Source: an uncultured Lachnospiraceae bacterium
GTDB taxonomy: Bacteria; Bacillota; Clostridia; Lachnospirales; Lachnospiraceae
NCBI GenBank assembly: GCA_910586615.1
Contig: CAJUJP010000013.1
Coordinates: 7,794 to 71,793 of the forward strand
Direction of reading: 5' to 3'
Length of the DNA: 64,000 nucleotides
The notes beneath the pieces were generated by a model that ran no database searches, was not told the DNA's origin, and saw only the letters and a list, made by a program, of their open reading frames with translations. The number at the start of each line of letters is the position of its first letter. The stretch's first letter is position 1. Positions 43,641 through 53,432 of this stretch are shown here, piece by piece. Both the position numbers and the translations under genes were made by a program.

Positions 43641-46517
43641 TTACTCCATGGGCTCTTCCAGTCCATAGACTTCCACTTCATAAATACGGGCCGCACTGTC
43701 GCTTCCCTGAGTGGGTTTATTTACTACCAGTTTCACGAATCTGGCGTTTACCGGCGCAAAAGTATCATGCGTGGTGCCTGCCGTATTTCTGGTCACAGTT
43801 CTGACTTCCTCAAATGCCGCACCGTCTTCGCTGACACAGACCGCGTAAGACTTGGTATTCATATCCGGACTCTCGCCGCCTGCCTCGGCATGGTAAACGT
43901 CCACCGCGCTGACGGTTCTGACCTCTCCTAGATCCAGTGTGATCTCATGAGGCGCGCCTCCTGTGGCACACCATTTCTTCGTCACGTCACCGTCAACCGC
44001 AAACTGCGGCGCTTCATTATCATTCACATAGGCGTCTGCCTCTGCAGGTGCGTTCTGAGAAAGAAGTACAAGACCATCTGCCGCCTTTTCGGTTACAATT
44101 ATATAGCTTTCCTGCACTGCTTCACTGCTGCCTGATGAGTTTTCCGCCTTGACAGCCACTGTATATACACCTTCCGCCGGATAGGTGACTGTTACTTCGT
44201 TTCCTTCCGCCGTTTCCGTGTCCGCTCCGGTAATGCTCCACGTCACTTTTTCTGTATTCTGGGAACACAGGCTGGTAAACGTAACAGACTCTCCCGGTGC
44301 CGCCAGCGTCTTATCCGCCGTGAAAGCCGCCTTCGGCAGACTGTTATCCGGCCATTCCATAGTCACCTGCGCGCTGCTCCCTTCTTCCAGAAGCGCATTC
44401 ACAGGCATGATCTCAAAGACTGACTGATTTGTCTCATCCGTGCGGGGCAGCGTATTGACATAAAAACTTGTGGTATTGGAAACACCCAGCAATGACCTGG
44501 TCTGATCCTGATTGATCCTGTATACCTCATAGTAATCCGTCTCTGCGTCTGAATCCCACGCAAGACGCACACCTGCATACATGCCGTCTTCATCAAACTC
44601 GCTGTCCAAAACCTGCACATTGCTCACGGAAGCACTCTCTTCTTTGCCTCGCTCCGCCATGGTAATATTACCGAATCTGAACTGCAGTCCGCTCACATCC
44701 ACATTGGAACACAAACGGTAAGAGATCGTTTTAATTGTCTTTCCGGAAAGGGATGACATATCATAGCTTATCACCGTCCACTCTTCTCCGGCTTTTTTGT
44801 CTCCCGGCAGAACCGTCTCTGCACCGTCCTGTGTGGTGATCACTGCATCCAGAGCGATCTCGCCGCCCCTTGTCTTCGCCGCTGTGGTAAAGATCATCTG
44901 GTCTGCCACAGGCAGCGCCGCACTGTAGAGCCTGATCTCAGATTCCACGCCTGCCTTCATGGCACCGCGCAGAATCAAGCTGTTACCGCCGTAATAAGCA
45001 TCACCCACATCCAGGTCTGCCGCAAGGTTATTTCCTTCTCCGTTCTTTATCATGTAACGGTATGTAGGAAGAACGTCGGATATACTCCGGTTGTTCCAGT
45101 CAAGCATACTGATCAGTTCTCCGTTTTTATAAAAACCGTAACCGTTTCCTGTAGAGAAATTCGTCACAAAAGGAAGGCTTGTAAGCGCAGTGCGCTCTAC
45201 CACATAAGTGGAAACGCCGCGCCATTCCGTATGATCAGCAGGCTGTACCTCTGCCGACGGATCTCCCTTGGCATTGACCCAGAGCTTATTCTCCTGTTTC
45301 CAGAAATCCTGCACGGTCTCCGCCGAAAAATACGCCCAGCTGGGACAGTAAAGTCCTAAGGATGTATAAGTTCCGCCGGCCGGATTCTCAAACAGACTCC
45401 AGTCAATGGGAGTTGCATATCCGTTGCTCTGCAGATCAACACCGGCATACAGACTGTAGGGATCAATCTGCTTTTCTGCCGCCAGTTCCGCGGAAGACTT
45501 TAACAGTTCTTCCGGTGCCAGCTTTTCTGTGGTCCACCAGAAATTTAAGAACATATCATCCGCCACGTCCGCTCCGTCTTCCGTTTTCAGGAATGCGGCG
45601 TTCTTGTCTGTCAGTGCATTCTGCCAGTCCATCTCACCGTCTACCGTCATGGAATCATAATAGATCAGTTCCAGTTCCGGTGCCTGCGCCTTATAATAAG
45701 AAAGGAATTCCTGCATCCGCGCCGCATGATCCGCTGTCAGCGGCTCTTCGTCCGTTCCTTCCGTCTCCTGGTTCATGAACCATCCGTCAAACCCGTAGGT
45801 CTTCGCAACTTCAATCAGTTTATCCGCCACCGGATAGCTTCCGTCCTCTTCTTTCAGAAGAAGATCTTCCAGCCACTGCATCTTTCCGCCGTGGGCAGTC
45901 TGGGGCATAAATACCGTTCCGATCACCAGAACACCGTTCTTGTGTCCTGCGTCCACCACATCTGCACTGGGCGCCACGATCAGTCCCTCTCCCGAAGAAC
46001 CGCCCCAGTATACAAGCAGATCCACATACTGCCAGTAAGAAAAAGCGTTCGCATTCATCTTATTTAAGCCATGGGGTGAGTTGCCGCTGGTGCTTCCATT
46101 CATGATCGAGATCGCCATGCTTTTGGTATCCTTATTCTGTGTCCCGTTCACCGTCTCAAGGTCCGCTGTATCTACCCGTTCTTTTAACGGCACAGTGCTC
46201 ACATTGAATATAAGATCTTCATCCTCGGCTGCATTCCATTCCAGCAGGCCTGCCGGAAACCAGTAGGAAGCCTCCGGCTGACGATTCATGGTAAGCTCCT
46301 GATTGTCGTTTTCTTCCGTAATAGAATACCGGGATGCTTCTTCTGCTTCCTCTGCCGACTCCGTCTCTACCGGGTCAGCCTGTTCCTCCTGAGCAGCTTC
46401 CTGCTCCTGTCCTGTTTCCTGCACCGCTCCCTGTGTACCGCCACACGCCGTCAGCCCGGCCGTCATGGCAGCGCCAAGCAGCACGGCACATCCTTTTTCC
46501 AACCACTTCTTTCTCAT
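43641..46517 (-). CDS. Secreted lipoprotein endo-beta-N-acetylglucosaminidase (GH85) with PKD and CBM32-like domains
   Basis: 958 residues. The signal ends LTAC with Cys25 as lipid site, followed by a Glu/Gln-rich spacer. The GH85 domain (about 75-420) shows YWQYVDLLVYWGGSSGEGL and the catalytic pair Asn249 and Glu251 in GFDGWFMNQETEG. The family cuts between the two GlcNAc residues of the N-glycan core by substrate-assisted catalysis (Endo-A, Endo-D, Endo-M). A beta-sandwich region, a PKD-like repeat (about 725-810) and a C-terminal discoidin/CBM32-like domain (about 820-955) follow. Anchored outside, it would free high-mannose glycans for the importer encoded upstream. A preference for high-mannose types is inferred from the GH38 and GH130 neighbours. 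Confidence 0.93.
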   Translation of the reverse strand: MRKKWLEKGCAVLLGAAMTAGLTACGGTQGAVQETGQEQEAAQEEQADPVETESAEEAEEASRYSITEENDNQELTMNRQPEASYWFPAGLLEWNAAEDEDLIFNVSTVPLKERVDTADLETVNGTQNKDTKSMAISIMNGSTSGNSPHGLNKMNANAFSYWQYVDLLVYWGGSSGEGLIVAPSADVVDAGHKNGVLVIGTVFMPQTAHGGKMQWLEDLLLKEEDGSYPVADKLIEVAKTYGFDGWFMNQETEGTDEEPLTADHAARMQEFLSYYKAQAPELELIYYDSMTVDGEMDWQNALTDKNAAFLKTEDGADVADDMFLNFWWTTEKLAPEELLKSSAELAAEKQIDPYSLYAGVDLQSNGYATPIDWSLFENPAGGTYTSLGLYCPSWAYFSAETVQDFWKQENKLWVNAKGDPSAEVQPADHTEWRGVSTYVVERTALTSLPFVTNFSTGNGYGFYKNGELISMLDWNNRSISDVLPTYRYMIKNGEGNNLAADLDVGDAYYGGNSLILRGAMKAGVESEIRLYSAALPVADQMIFTTAAKTRGGEIALDAVITTQDGAETVLPGDKKAGEEWTVISYDMSSLSGKTIKTISYRLCSNVDVSGLQFRFGNITMAERGKEESASVSNVQVLDSEFDEDGMYAGVRLAWDSDAETDYYEVYRINQDQTRSLLGVSNTTSFYVNTLPRTDETNQSVFEIMPVNALLEEGSSAQVTMEWPDNSLPKAAFTADKTLAAPGESVTFTSLCSQNTEKVTWSITGADTETAEGNEVTVTYPAEGVYTVAVKAENSSGSSEAVQESYIIVTEKAADGLVLLSQNAPAEADAYVNDNEAPQFAVDGDVTKKWCATGGAPHEITLDLGEVRTVSAVDVYHAEAGGESPDMNTKSYAVCVSEDGAAFEEVRTVTRNTAGTTHDTFAPVNARFVKLVVNKPTQGSDSAARIYEVEVYGLEEPME

Positions 46518-46525
46518 CTTTTACC

Positions 46526-46566
46526 TCATTTCTGCGCTGTTATTCTATCATTTCTGCGCTGCTATT
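46526..46566 (-). repeat. Two direct repeats in the GH85 leader
   Basis: TCATTTCTGCGCTGTTATT (46526-46544) recurs at 46548-46566 with one mismatch, a 22-bp period. The pair ends nine bases before the GH85 ATG side of the leader. Two helical turns of spacing would suit a regulator bound twice on one face. Confidence 0.6.
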
Positions 46567-46630
46567 GTACAACTTCCGTAACAGTTCAGCCTGGCACTAT
46601 TCCGCAAGTAACATCGTTCTGTATGCGATT

Positions 46631-49600
46631 TTACTTCAATAAAACCGTCACAACCTCATAAGGCTTTAATACAACGTCGATGGTGTTGCCCGACACGGCC
46701 GCCTCGCTCTCGGCCTCTTCCAGCAGATTGCAGATATACGCCTTCTCAAATACCGTGTTCACTGTCAGTTTCGTCTTCGTATAAGCGTTCTCCGACTCAT
46801 ACAGACGAATCACCGTTCCCTCGCCGTTTTCAGCCCGCTTAATCGTTTCCAGAATCACATTCGGATGCGCTGCTGACGCAAAGGAGAAGCACTGTCCGCT
46901 CTTTGTGCCTGTCACTGCCGTCAGCGGCTGGTTCAGCTTGTAAGACTCTTCTACCGTTCCTGCTGCCCTCCATCCTTCTTTATGAGGATAGATCGCATAG
47001 GTGAAATCATGCTCTTCCTGATCGGCTGTCGGATTCGGCTCTATTCCAGACTTGATCAGCGTCAGCGCCATGTTGGAATCCTTAACGGAATGTCCGTATT
47101 TACAGTCGTTTAACATGGATACACCGTAGTGTCCCTCTGACAGATCCATCCACTTCTGTCCGCAGCTCTCAAACCGCGCCACATCCCAGCTTGTATTCCG
47201 GTGTGTCTTTCTCGTCAGGCTTCCGAACTGGATATCAAAAGATGCTTCATCCGTGTGTACTGCCACCGGGAAATGCACTTTCAACAATGTCTGATGTTCT
47301 TTCCAGTCCACGTGAGTGACAAAGTCAATTCTGCGGCTTTCCGCATAGAACATGATCTTCTGGCTGAAAGTGGAATTGGATGCCTTACGCTCGATCTCAA
47401 GGACTGCGCGGACCGGCCCAAGTTCCGTCCATTCCATCCGTTCCACCTGGTCCACATCCCAGAATTTCTCGGTATAGAAAATATCAATATCCCAATTATC
47501 GAAATAGATGGGTTTATCCTCGTACATCCGAAGCAGGTTCGCCTGCTCTCCCGGCTGAATCACTTCCCTGTCATTTTCTTTGTCATAAATGCTCGTAAAC
47601 ATACCGCCTTCATTGAGCTTTACGGTATAGAAAGGCGTCTGTAATTCTCTGTCACCGTTTAAGCTGAACGGATTTTCCGCCTCCTGTGCTTTTGCAGGCA
47701 GGAAGGACTGATAACCCTTGGAGGGCAGGTTCTTCAGGAATGCAACACTGCCGGTCTTCGTCTTCTGTACCGGATATACATTGCCCGCCTCGTCGGTAAG
47801 CGCCTCTCCCTCGAATGCGCCCAGTTCCACCACATCCGCTCTCACGCTGCCCGCCGGATTAAAGACCGTTACCGCTTCTCCCGTTCCGGCAATGCTCCGC
47901 CTGCGCTCATCACTCATATCCGCAAGCTGTTTTGCAAGCTGTGCGTATTCCTCTTTCGTCACCTCATATACTTCATGGATGGCGGATCCCGGAAGGGTGT
48001 CATGGAACTGGTTCAACAGCACCAGCTTCCACATTGCATCCAGTTCCTGTTCCGGATAACCCATTTCCTGTGCCGTCAGCACACTGAGCAGTTCCAGATC
48101 CATCAGGCCCAGTTCCGATTTACGGTTGGAACGTTTGTTTCTGGCCATGGACGTAAGCGTGCCCCTGTGGTACTCGAAATAAAATTCACCTTCCCATACC
48201 GGAAGTCTCTTATGACCTCCCACCCGTTCTTTCAACTCGTCAAAATAGGTGCGTGCAAATTCCTGCCGTACCATAGGAATCCCTTTTACGCCCTTTTCCA
48301 TACGGATGGATGTCTCAATCATCTCTCTGGTAGGGCCGCCGCCGCCGTCTCCGTAACCGTAGGAAACCAGAATATCGTTATTGATATCCTTATTCTGATA
48401 GCGCATCCAGCCGCCCATGATAGAATCCGGGTGCAGCATTCCGTTGTAAGTCGTAAAGAAATCTTTGATCGGCTGGCTCACCCCAAGCGTGGTGATCAGA
48501 TGGGTCAGAACTTCTGATCCGTCGATTCCGCGCCACATCATCGTGTCATAGGGAATCTTGTTGAACTGGTTCCATGCCAGTTTGGTCGTCATAAAATACT
48601 CGATTCCGCACTTTTTCATGATCTGCGGCAAAGCCCCGGAGTACCCGAACACATCAGGCAGCCACAGGATCTTATTGTCCACGCCGAACTCTTCTTTAAA
48701 GAAGCGCTTGCCGTGCAGAAACTGTCTCACGAGAGACTCTCCGGAAGTCAGATTACAGTCGGCTTCCAGCCACATGCCTCCTTCCGCCTCCCAGCGTCCT
48801 TCTTTGATCCGCTCCTTCACCTTCTCATAAATCTCAGGATAGCGCTCTTTCAAAAAGGCATATAACTGCGGCTGGCTGGACATGAATTTGTAATTCGGAT
48901 ATTCCTCCATCAGCTTCAGAACCGTGGCAAAACTCCGCCCCACTTTTTCTCTGGTCTGCTCCACTGTCCACCACCATGCCACATCAATATGGGTATGGCC
49001 GATGCAGGTTGCGATCACGTCCTTATAGCCCGCCATATCCGAGTACAGCGCCTGATCGATGTATTCAGAAGCCTCATCCAGCGTCCGGTAGAAGTCTTCC
49101 GAATAAGGCGTCCGCAGATCCAGAAAATTGACTGTTGTATTCAGAATTTCCTGAATATCCTTGCGGTTCTTATCATCCTCCTCCATTCTGGAAAAGGCTG
49201 CCAGCGGAACCCACAGGTCATAGTAAAGCTTCTCGATCTTCTGGTCGATCTCCTGCATCCGGGTGATCAGGTTGAACTCTGAATGCAGCGTCCCGCTGTA
49301 TGCCTGCAGTTCAAGAGTGATCTCTTCTCCCGCTGCAGCCGATGTGCGCAGGAGCACATCCCTGTGATTCATGTCGATGCCCTGTACCGCCTCGCCGTTT
49401 ACGAACAGGAGAAACTGGGGGTTCTTGGCATCATCCCACTCATCAATCTGGGTGCCCACATGAAGCCACATTCTCTTACCGTCCAGTTCTTCCGGAACTT
49501 TCCAGACAGTCCTGAACCAGTAATGGCGGTCCTTGCCGTACCAGTGCATATTCCGGCAGTCAAAACTTTCCCACGGCGCACTGTCTGCCTGTGCATCTTC

Positions 49601-49717
49601 AGGATGGAAGTAATTGCCTTCCTTATAGTCCCACTGATCGATGTCAAACTTCTGCTTTACTTTCAGTTTTTTCAATTCTTCACAAATGACATTCACTCTC
49701 TTGTCTAAAAAATACAT
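46631..49717 (-). CDS. Alpha-mannosidase (GH38)
   Basis: 1028 residues. The ATG at 49717 has AAGGAG eight bases upstream; the frame is open to 49777. No signal peptide, so it is cytoplasmic. GH38 marks are the zinc-binding HTHIDVAWWW (His241, His243, Asp245), the nucleophile Asp355 in WLPDVFGYSGALPQ, YGYGDGGGGPTREM and FHDTLPGSAIHEVY. N-terminal beta-sandwich and C-terminal domains bring it to the normal length of bacterial type-III enzymes. It should trim alpha-linked mannose from imported N-glycan oligosaccharides. A hairpin separates it from the GH130 gene. Confidence 0.96.
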   Translation of the reverse strand: MYFLDKRVNVICEELKKLKVKQKFDIDQWDYKEGNYFHPEDAQADSAPWESFDCRNMHWYGKDRHYWFRTVWKVPEELDGKRMWLHVGTQIDEWDDAKNPQFLLFVNGEAVQGIDMNHRDVLLRTSAAAGEEITLELQAYSGTLHSEFNLITRMQEIDQKIEKLYYDLWVPLAAFSRMEEDDKNRKDIQEILNTTVNFLDLRTPYSEDFYRTLDEASEYIDQALYSDMAGYKDVIATCIGHTHIDVAWWWTVEQTREKVGRSFATVLKLMEEYPNYKFMSSQPQLYAFLKERYPEIYEKVKERIKEGRWEAEGGMWLEADCNLTSGESLVRQFLHGKRFFKEEFGVDNKILWLPDVFGYSGALPQIMKKCGIEYFMTTKLAWNQFNKIPYDTMMWRGIDGSEVLTHLITTLGVSQPIKDFFTTYNGMLHPDSIMGGWMRYQNKDINNDILVSYGYGDGGGGPTREMIETSIRMEKGVKGIPMVRQEFARTYFDELKERVGGHKRLPVWEGEFYFEYHRGTLTSMARNKRSNRKSELGLMDLELLSVLTAQEMGYPEQELDAMWKLVLLNQFHDTLPGSAIHEVYEVTKEEYAQLAKQLADMSDERRRSIAGTGEAVTVFNPAGSVRADVVELGAFEGEALTDEAGNVYPVQKTKTGSVAFLKNLPSKGYQSFLPAKAQEAENPFSLNGDRELQTPFYTVKLNEGGMFTSIYDKENDREVIQPGEQANLLRMYEDKPIYFDNWDIDIFYTEKFWDVDQVERMEWTELGPVRAVLEIERKASNSTFSQKIMFYAESRRIDFVTHVDWKEHQTLLKVHFPVAVHTDEASFDIQFGSLTRKTHRNTSWDVARFESCGQKWMDLSEGHYGVSMLNDCKYGHSVKDSNMALTLIKSGIEPNPTADQEEHDFTYAIYPHKEGWRAAGTVEESYKLNQPLTAVTGTKSGQCFSFASAAHPNVILETIKRAENGEGTVIRLYESENAYTKTKLTVNTVFEKAYICNLLEEAESEAAVSGNTIDVVLKPYEVVTVLLK

Positions 49718-49824
49718 ATCTGTCTCCTTCTCCGGCTGCATGTACGGTAACAGTTCAGATTTCCTGGCCGCTGCCATATTTTACATGAGAAACCGAAATA
49801 GCATACTTTATATTGTCAAATAAA

Positions 49825-49874
49825 GGCTGCCGCAAAATAAATGAAAAAGTTCATTTTTTCTTTTTGCGGCAGCC
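49825..49874 (-). terminator. Hairpin between GH130 and GH38 genes
   Basis: GGCTGCCGCAAAA (49825-49837) pairs with TTTTGCGGCAGCC (49862-49874), a 13-bp stem. Inside, a smaller stem (AAATGAA with TTCATTT) is followed by T-rich sequence on both strands. It may attenuate rather than stop transcription into GH38. A TTGACA at 49819-49814 follows but lacks a good -10. Confidence 0.6.
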
Positions 49875-49898
49875 ATGGTCTGCGTATATACCGGATCT

Positions 49899-50879
49899 TT
49901 AATCCATATACGCGATCAGCCGGTCTGCAGTCGTGAATGCCAGTCCTGTCACCGTGTCTGCACATCCGTAATAAATAGCGATTCTTCCCGTTGCGGCATC
50001 TGTCAGCGCCGCACATGGAAATACCACATTCGGAACATCGCCCACGCACTCATATAATTCGTGCGGCCCTAAAATATAATTTTTCGTTCTCTTCTTTACT
50101 TTCCACGGCTCTTCCAGATCCAGAAGTGCACAACCCATCCGGTATACAAATCCGTTACATGTGTTGAGCACGCCGTGATAGATCAGAATCCATCCTTCGT
50201 CCGTCTCAATGGGAATGCTTCCCGCACCGATCTTCGTGGACTGCCACGCGGATTCGTCTCCCGGAATCGTCTTCATCACCAGCCTGTGGTGTCCCCAGTA
50301 TTTAAGATCCGGGCTTTCACTCACAAAAATATCTCCGAAAGGTGTATGCCCGTTATCGCTGGGTCGGCTCAGCATATAATACTTTCCCTGTATCTTGCGC
50401 GGAAACAGCACCCCGTTGCGGTTGAACGGCAGGAAAGCATTTTCCATCTGATAAAAAGTCTTAAAGTCATAAGTATAGCCCAATCCAATGGTGGGATATC
50501 CCTCGTAGCCGTTGCACCACGTTATGTAATACCGGTCCTCTATAAAGCATACTCTGGGATCATAGCGGAACTCCCGCCTTGCCACCTCCGGGCAGGCGCC
50601 CTGCATCACGACGGGCTCATCAGAAATCTCCCACCGGATGCCGTCCTTACTGAATCCCGCAAACAGATCCATGCTGATCGATCTGCTGTCACACCGGAAC
50701 ACACCCGCGAACCCGTCCCCCCAGGGAACCACCGCGCTGTTAAAAATACTGTTGGAATTCCGGGTTGCAAACCTGTCTATAACAGGATTATCCCGATAGC
50801 GCCATACAGGCAGCTTCTCATTGTCCCCCGGCTCCTGCCATGGAATATTCGGCAGATCTTTTCCAATAATCTTTGCCAT
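49899..50879 (-). CDS. GH130 glycoside phosphorylase, likely beta-1,4-mannosyl-N-acetylglucosamine phosphorylase
   Basis: 326 residues, five-bladed propeller family. The likely proton donor is Asp107 in YDPRVCF. Other family marks are RNSNSIFNSAVV, FRCDSR, NGYEGYPTIGLGYT, FLPFNRNGVLFP and YGCADTVTGLA. GH130 enzymes phosphorolyse beta-mannosides. Those linked to N-glycan loci act on Man-beta-1,4-GlcNAc, the core left after alpha-mannose removal, giving mannose 1-phosphate and GlcNAc. The GH85 and GH38 neighbours support that substrate over mannobiose. No signal peptide. It starts 24 bases after the binding-protein gene. Family firm, substrate inferred. Confidence 0.9.
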   Translation of the reverse strand: MAKIIGKDLPNIPWQEPGDNEKLPVWRYRDNPVIDRFATRNSNSIFNSAVVPWGDGFAGVFRCDSRSISMDLFAGFSKDGIRWEISDEPVVMQGACPEVARREFRYDPRVCFIEDRYYITWCNGYEGYPTIGLGYTYDFKTFYQMENAFLPFNRNGVLFPRKIQGKYYMLSRPSDNGHTPFGDIFVSESPDLKYWGHHRLVMKTIPGDESAWQSTKIGAGSIPIETDEGWILIYHGVLNTCNGFVYRMGCALLDLEEPWKVKKRTKNYILGPHELYECVGDVPNVVFPCAALTDAATGRIAIYYGCADTVTGLAFTTADRLIAYMD

Positions 50880-50902
50880 GTTGCCGTCACACCTGTCCTT
50901 CC

Positions 50903-52393
50903 TTATTTCCCCATAAACTCATCAACCTGTCTCTGCGCCTCGTCCATGACATCCTGCCATCCGGCTTTCATCAGTTCTTCTTTGATCTCAGGAATCGTGG
51001 TTTCAGGATCACGCACACCGGTCATCACCTCACTGCGGTAACGCAGCCATATTTCACGGCAGTTTGCCAGCTTATCCGACACCGCCGTTGCGTCGAAAGT
51101 AAATCCTAACATCACAGAAGATACCGCCGCCTCATTCAGCGCCTTGACTTCATCCCACTGGTTCGTCTCGTTCGTATCCTCCAGTGTTACCGTAAAGAAA
51201 GTTCCCTGTGTATAGCCGGCCATCGCCCACTCGTTGTTGATCTTATGTGCCTTGCCGTCATCCGTATACTCGAAGTTCACACCCTCTTCCCCGTAAAAGA
51301 ACATGTCACGGAGTTTTGTATCTGAATTGACCGTATCCAGTAACTGCAGACACTTCTCAGGGTACTTTGTATTGATGGAAACCATGTTTATGGATCCACG
51401 CACCGTTTCATTGGAAAGAATCGTATCACCGACCTTCTGTACCACAACTTCCTTGCCCATCTGCGGCCCCCACGCGGTAACGCCTGCGCTCTCCCATCCC
51501 TGGGCAACTCTCCACATATTATAAACACGCGCTTCAGACAGACTGGATGCATCCGGATTGATAATTCCTTTCTCATACCACTCATGCAATGTTTCCAATG
51601 CTGAATAGACATCCGGCTCTTCCAGTGTAAAGCACACTCTTGCATCCGCGTCGTCATATCTCACACCCAGGATCTGTGTGCCCGCACCGATCTGATCATA
51701 TACGTCGAAAATATAGTAAACACCGTCATTCTTGACATACACCGGATAGTCATTCTTATCCGCTTTCAGTGTTTCAAAGGTTGGTGTCAGAGACTCGATC
51801 TCTGTAAGAGATGCCAGATCCAGACTGTACTCCTCCACTAATTCCTTATCCCATACCGCGTAATTGGATATGGAACTGTCCTTATATGTAGGAACACCAT
51901 AGATCCTGTCTTTCACCTTCACGCCGTCCCAGTATTTTTCAGGCATCAGCCCTTTCAAACCGGGCATATTGGCATCGATCAGATCCGTAATGTCGTAATA
52001 TGCTCCCAGATTAATATCTGCAATGTAGTTATTGCCTGTTCCGAAAATAATGTCAAAAGGCTCATTGGTACTTACGATAATGTTACGGCGCTTATCCCAG
52101 TCACCCCAGGAAATAACTTCCATTTCCAGATTCACACCGATCTTTGGTCCGATATACTCGTTTACCTTTGCGATCCAGCTGTCGTAATTCGTCGGCATAC
52201 CGTTGCCAATGGTAACCCATTTCAAATTGACGATCTCACCACTGCCGGCCTGTTCGCTGCCGCCGTCTGCTGCGTCTGTGGATGTACCGCCTCCCGTACT
52301 GGCGGGTGTATCCGTACCGCCGCCGCATCCCGTGAGTGCCCCGAACATCATCATAACTGCCGTGCCCAGTGCCAATACTCTTTTTAATTTCAT
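50903..52393 (-). CDS. Extracellular solute-binding lipoprotein of the N-glycan ABC importer
   Basis: 496 residues, ATG at 52393 behind AGGAGAG. The signal ends ALTGC with Cys23 lipidated, then a Gly/Ser/Thr-rich linker. The rest is a family-1 type binding protein of the LipO/YtcQ class that goes with LplB/YtcP permeases (VDTVNSDTKLRDMFFYGEEG, MAGYTQGTFF). It should capture the oligosaccharide released by GH85. No ATPase gene is in the locus; a shared MsmK-type ATPase encoded elsewhere is usual for such importers. Confidence 0.93.
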   Translation of the reverse strand: MKLKRVLALGTAVMMMFGALTGCGGGTDTPASTGGGTSTDAADGGSEQAGSGEIVNLKWVTIGNGMPTNYDSWIAKVNEYIGPKIGVNLEMEVISWGDWDKRRNIIVSTNEPFDIIFGTGNNYIADINLGAYYDITDLIDANMPGLKGLMPEKYWDGVKVKDRIYGVPTYKDSSISNYAVWDKELVEEYSLDLASLTEIESLTPTFETLKADKNDYPVYVKNDGVYYIFDVYDQIGAGTQILGVRYDDADARVCFTLEEPDVYSALETLHEWYEKGIINPDASSLSEARVYNMWRVAQGWESAGVTAWGPQMGKEVVVQKVGDTILSNETVRGSINMVSINTKYPEKCLQLLDTVNSDTKLRDMFFYGEEGVNFEYTDDGKAHKINNEWAMAGYTQGTFFTVTLEDTNETNQWDEVKALNEAAVSSVMLGFTFDATAVSDKLANCREIWLRYRSEVMTGVRDPETTIPEIKEELMKAGWQDVMDEAQRQVDEFMGK

Positions 52394-52419
52394 AATCTCT
52401 CTCCTTTTTATGCTGTTTT

Positions 52420-52472
52420 CTCAATTTATTGAGTGACCGTTTCCTGATCCTCTTTTATCACGCTTCCGTGAT
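52420..52472. promoter_or_regulatory. Two small hairpins between permease and binding-protein genes
   Basis: CTCAATTTATTGAG (52420-52433) and ATCACGCTTCCGTGAT (52457-52472) are short perfect inverted repeats in the 106-base gap. Such hairpins often stabilise the mRNA of the abundant binding protein; that role is inferred here. Confidence 0.45.
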
Positions 52473-52499
52473 TTGTTTTTCCCGGACTCCTGCACCTTC

Positions 52500-53417
52500 C
52501 TACTCTTTCACCGAACCGATGGTCAGACCTGAAATAAAGTACTTCTGGAAGAACGGGTAAGTACACGCAATGGGTACGATGATGACAATGGCGATTGCCA
52601 TACGCACACTCTCCGTCGGCATATTCAGCTTATATTCCTGCATGGACAGGCCGCCGTAAGGATTGTTTGCAATATACTCAATGTTTTTCTGCATCTTGTT
52701 CAGCAAAGACTGCAGCGTCTGCAGTTTCGCATCCTGAACATACAAAGATGCCTGAAACCAGTCGTTCCAGTAGCCGAATGCGGCAAACATTCCGATGGTC
52801 GCCATAACCGGCTTGGAAATCGGCAGTACGATCTGTGACCAGATTCTGAACTGTCCGGCCCCGTCGATCTTCGCAGATTCTATGATGGAATCGGGTACTG
52901 TCGTCCTGAAGAATGTACGGCAGATCGTCACGCTGAATGCCGAACACGCAAGGGGCAGGATCAATGCCCAGATGCTGTTGTTCAGTTTTAAAATATTGCT
53001 TACCACTACGTAGCTTGCCAGCATACCGCCGTTAAATACCATAGGTATAAAGATCAGCCACGTATACAGCGTCTTCAGCTTAAAAGACCTCCTGGAAACC
53101 ACATATCCCATGGAAGTGTTCAACGCTATGGAAATAATGGTACCGATGATCGTCACCATCACGGACATGAATGCCGCCCTTAAAATCGTTAACCGCTCAT
53201 TCCACAAAAACTCATATGCAGAAGCCGAAAAAGCTTCCGGAATCAGCTGGTACCCATTGGTACGGAGCACCGCTTCATCTGTTATGGATATGGAAAAAAC
53301 AAACGCCAGCGGAATGACGCACATGATCGCCAGAATCAGAAACACCAGGTTAAATACGATATTGGTAGATGTCTTGATCTGATTCAATGACTGACCGCTT
53401 TTATCCTTTTTACTCAC
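52500..53417 (-). CDS. ABC importer permease (YtcP type)
   Basis: 305 residues. A GTG at 53417 with GGAGG eight bases upstream is the best start; the frame opens at 53426 inside that ribosome site. Six membrane helices are visible. The EAA loop that docks the ATPase is ESAKIDGAGQFRIWSQIVLP followed by ISKP. The C-terminus IVPIACTYPFFQKYF with G-T/L-T-I-G-S-V-K-E is typical of the LplC/YtcP class. It starts 16 bases after its partner permease. Confidence 0.93.
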   Translation of the reverse strand: MSKKDKSGQSLNQIKTSTNIVFNLVFLILAIMCVIPLAFVFSISITDEAVLRTNGYQLIPEAFSASAYEFLWNERLTILRAAFMSVMVTIIGTIISIALNTSMGYVVSRRSFKLKTLYTWLIFIPMVFNGGMLASYVVVSNILKLNNSIWALILPLACSAFSVTICRTFFRTTVPDSIIESAKIDGAGQFRIWSQIVLPISKPVMATIGMFAAFGYWNDWFQASLYVQDAKLQTLQSLLNKMQKNIEYIANNPYGGLSMQEYKLNMPTESVRMAIAIVIIVPIACTYPFFQKYFISGLTIGSVKE

Positions 53418-53432
53418 GTTTCTCACCTCCTG

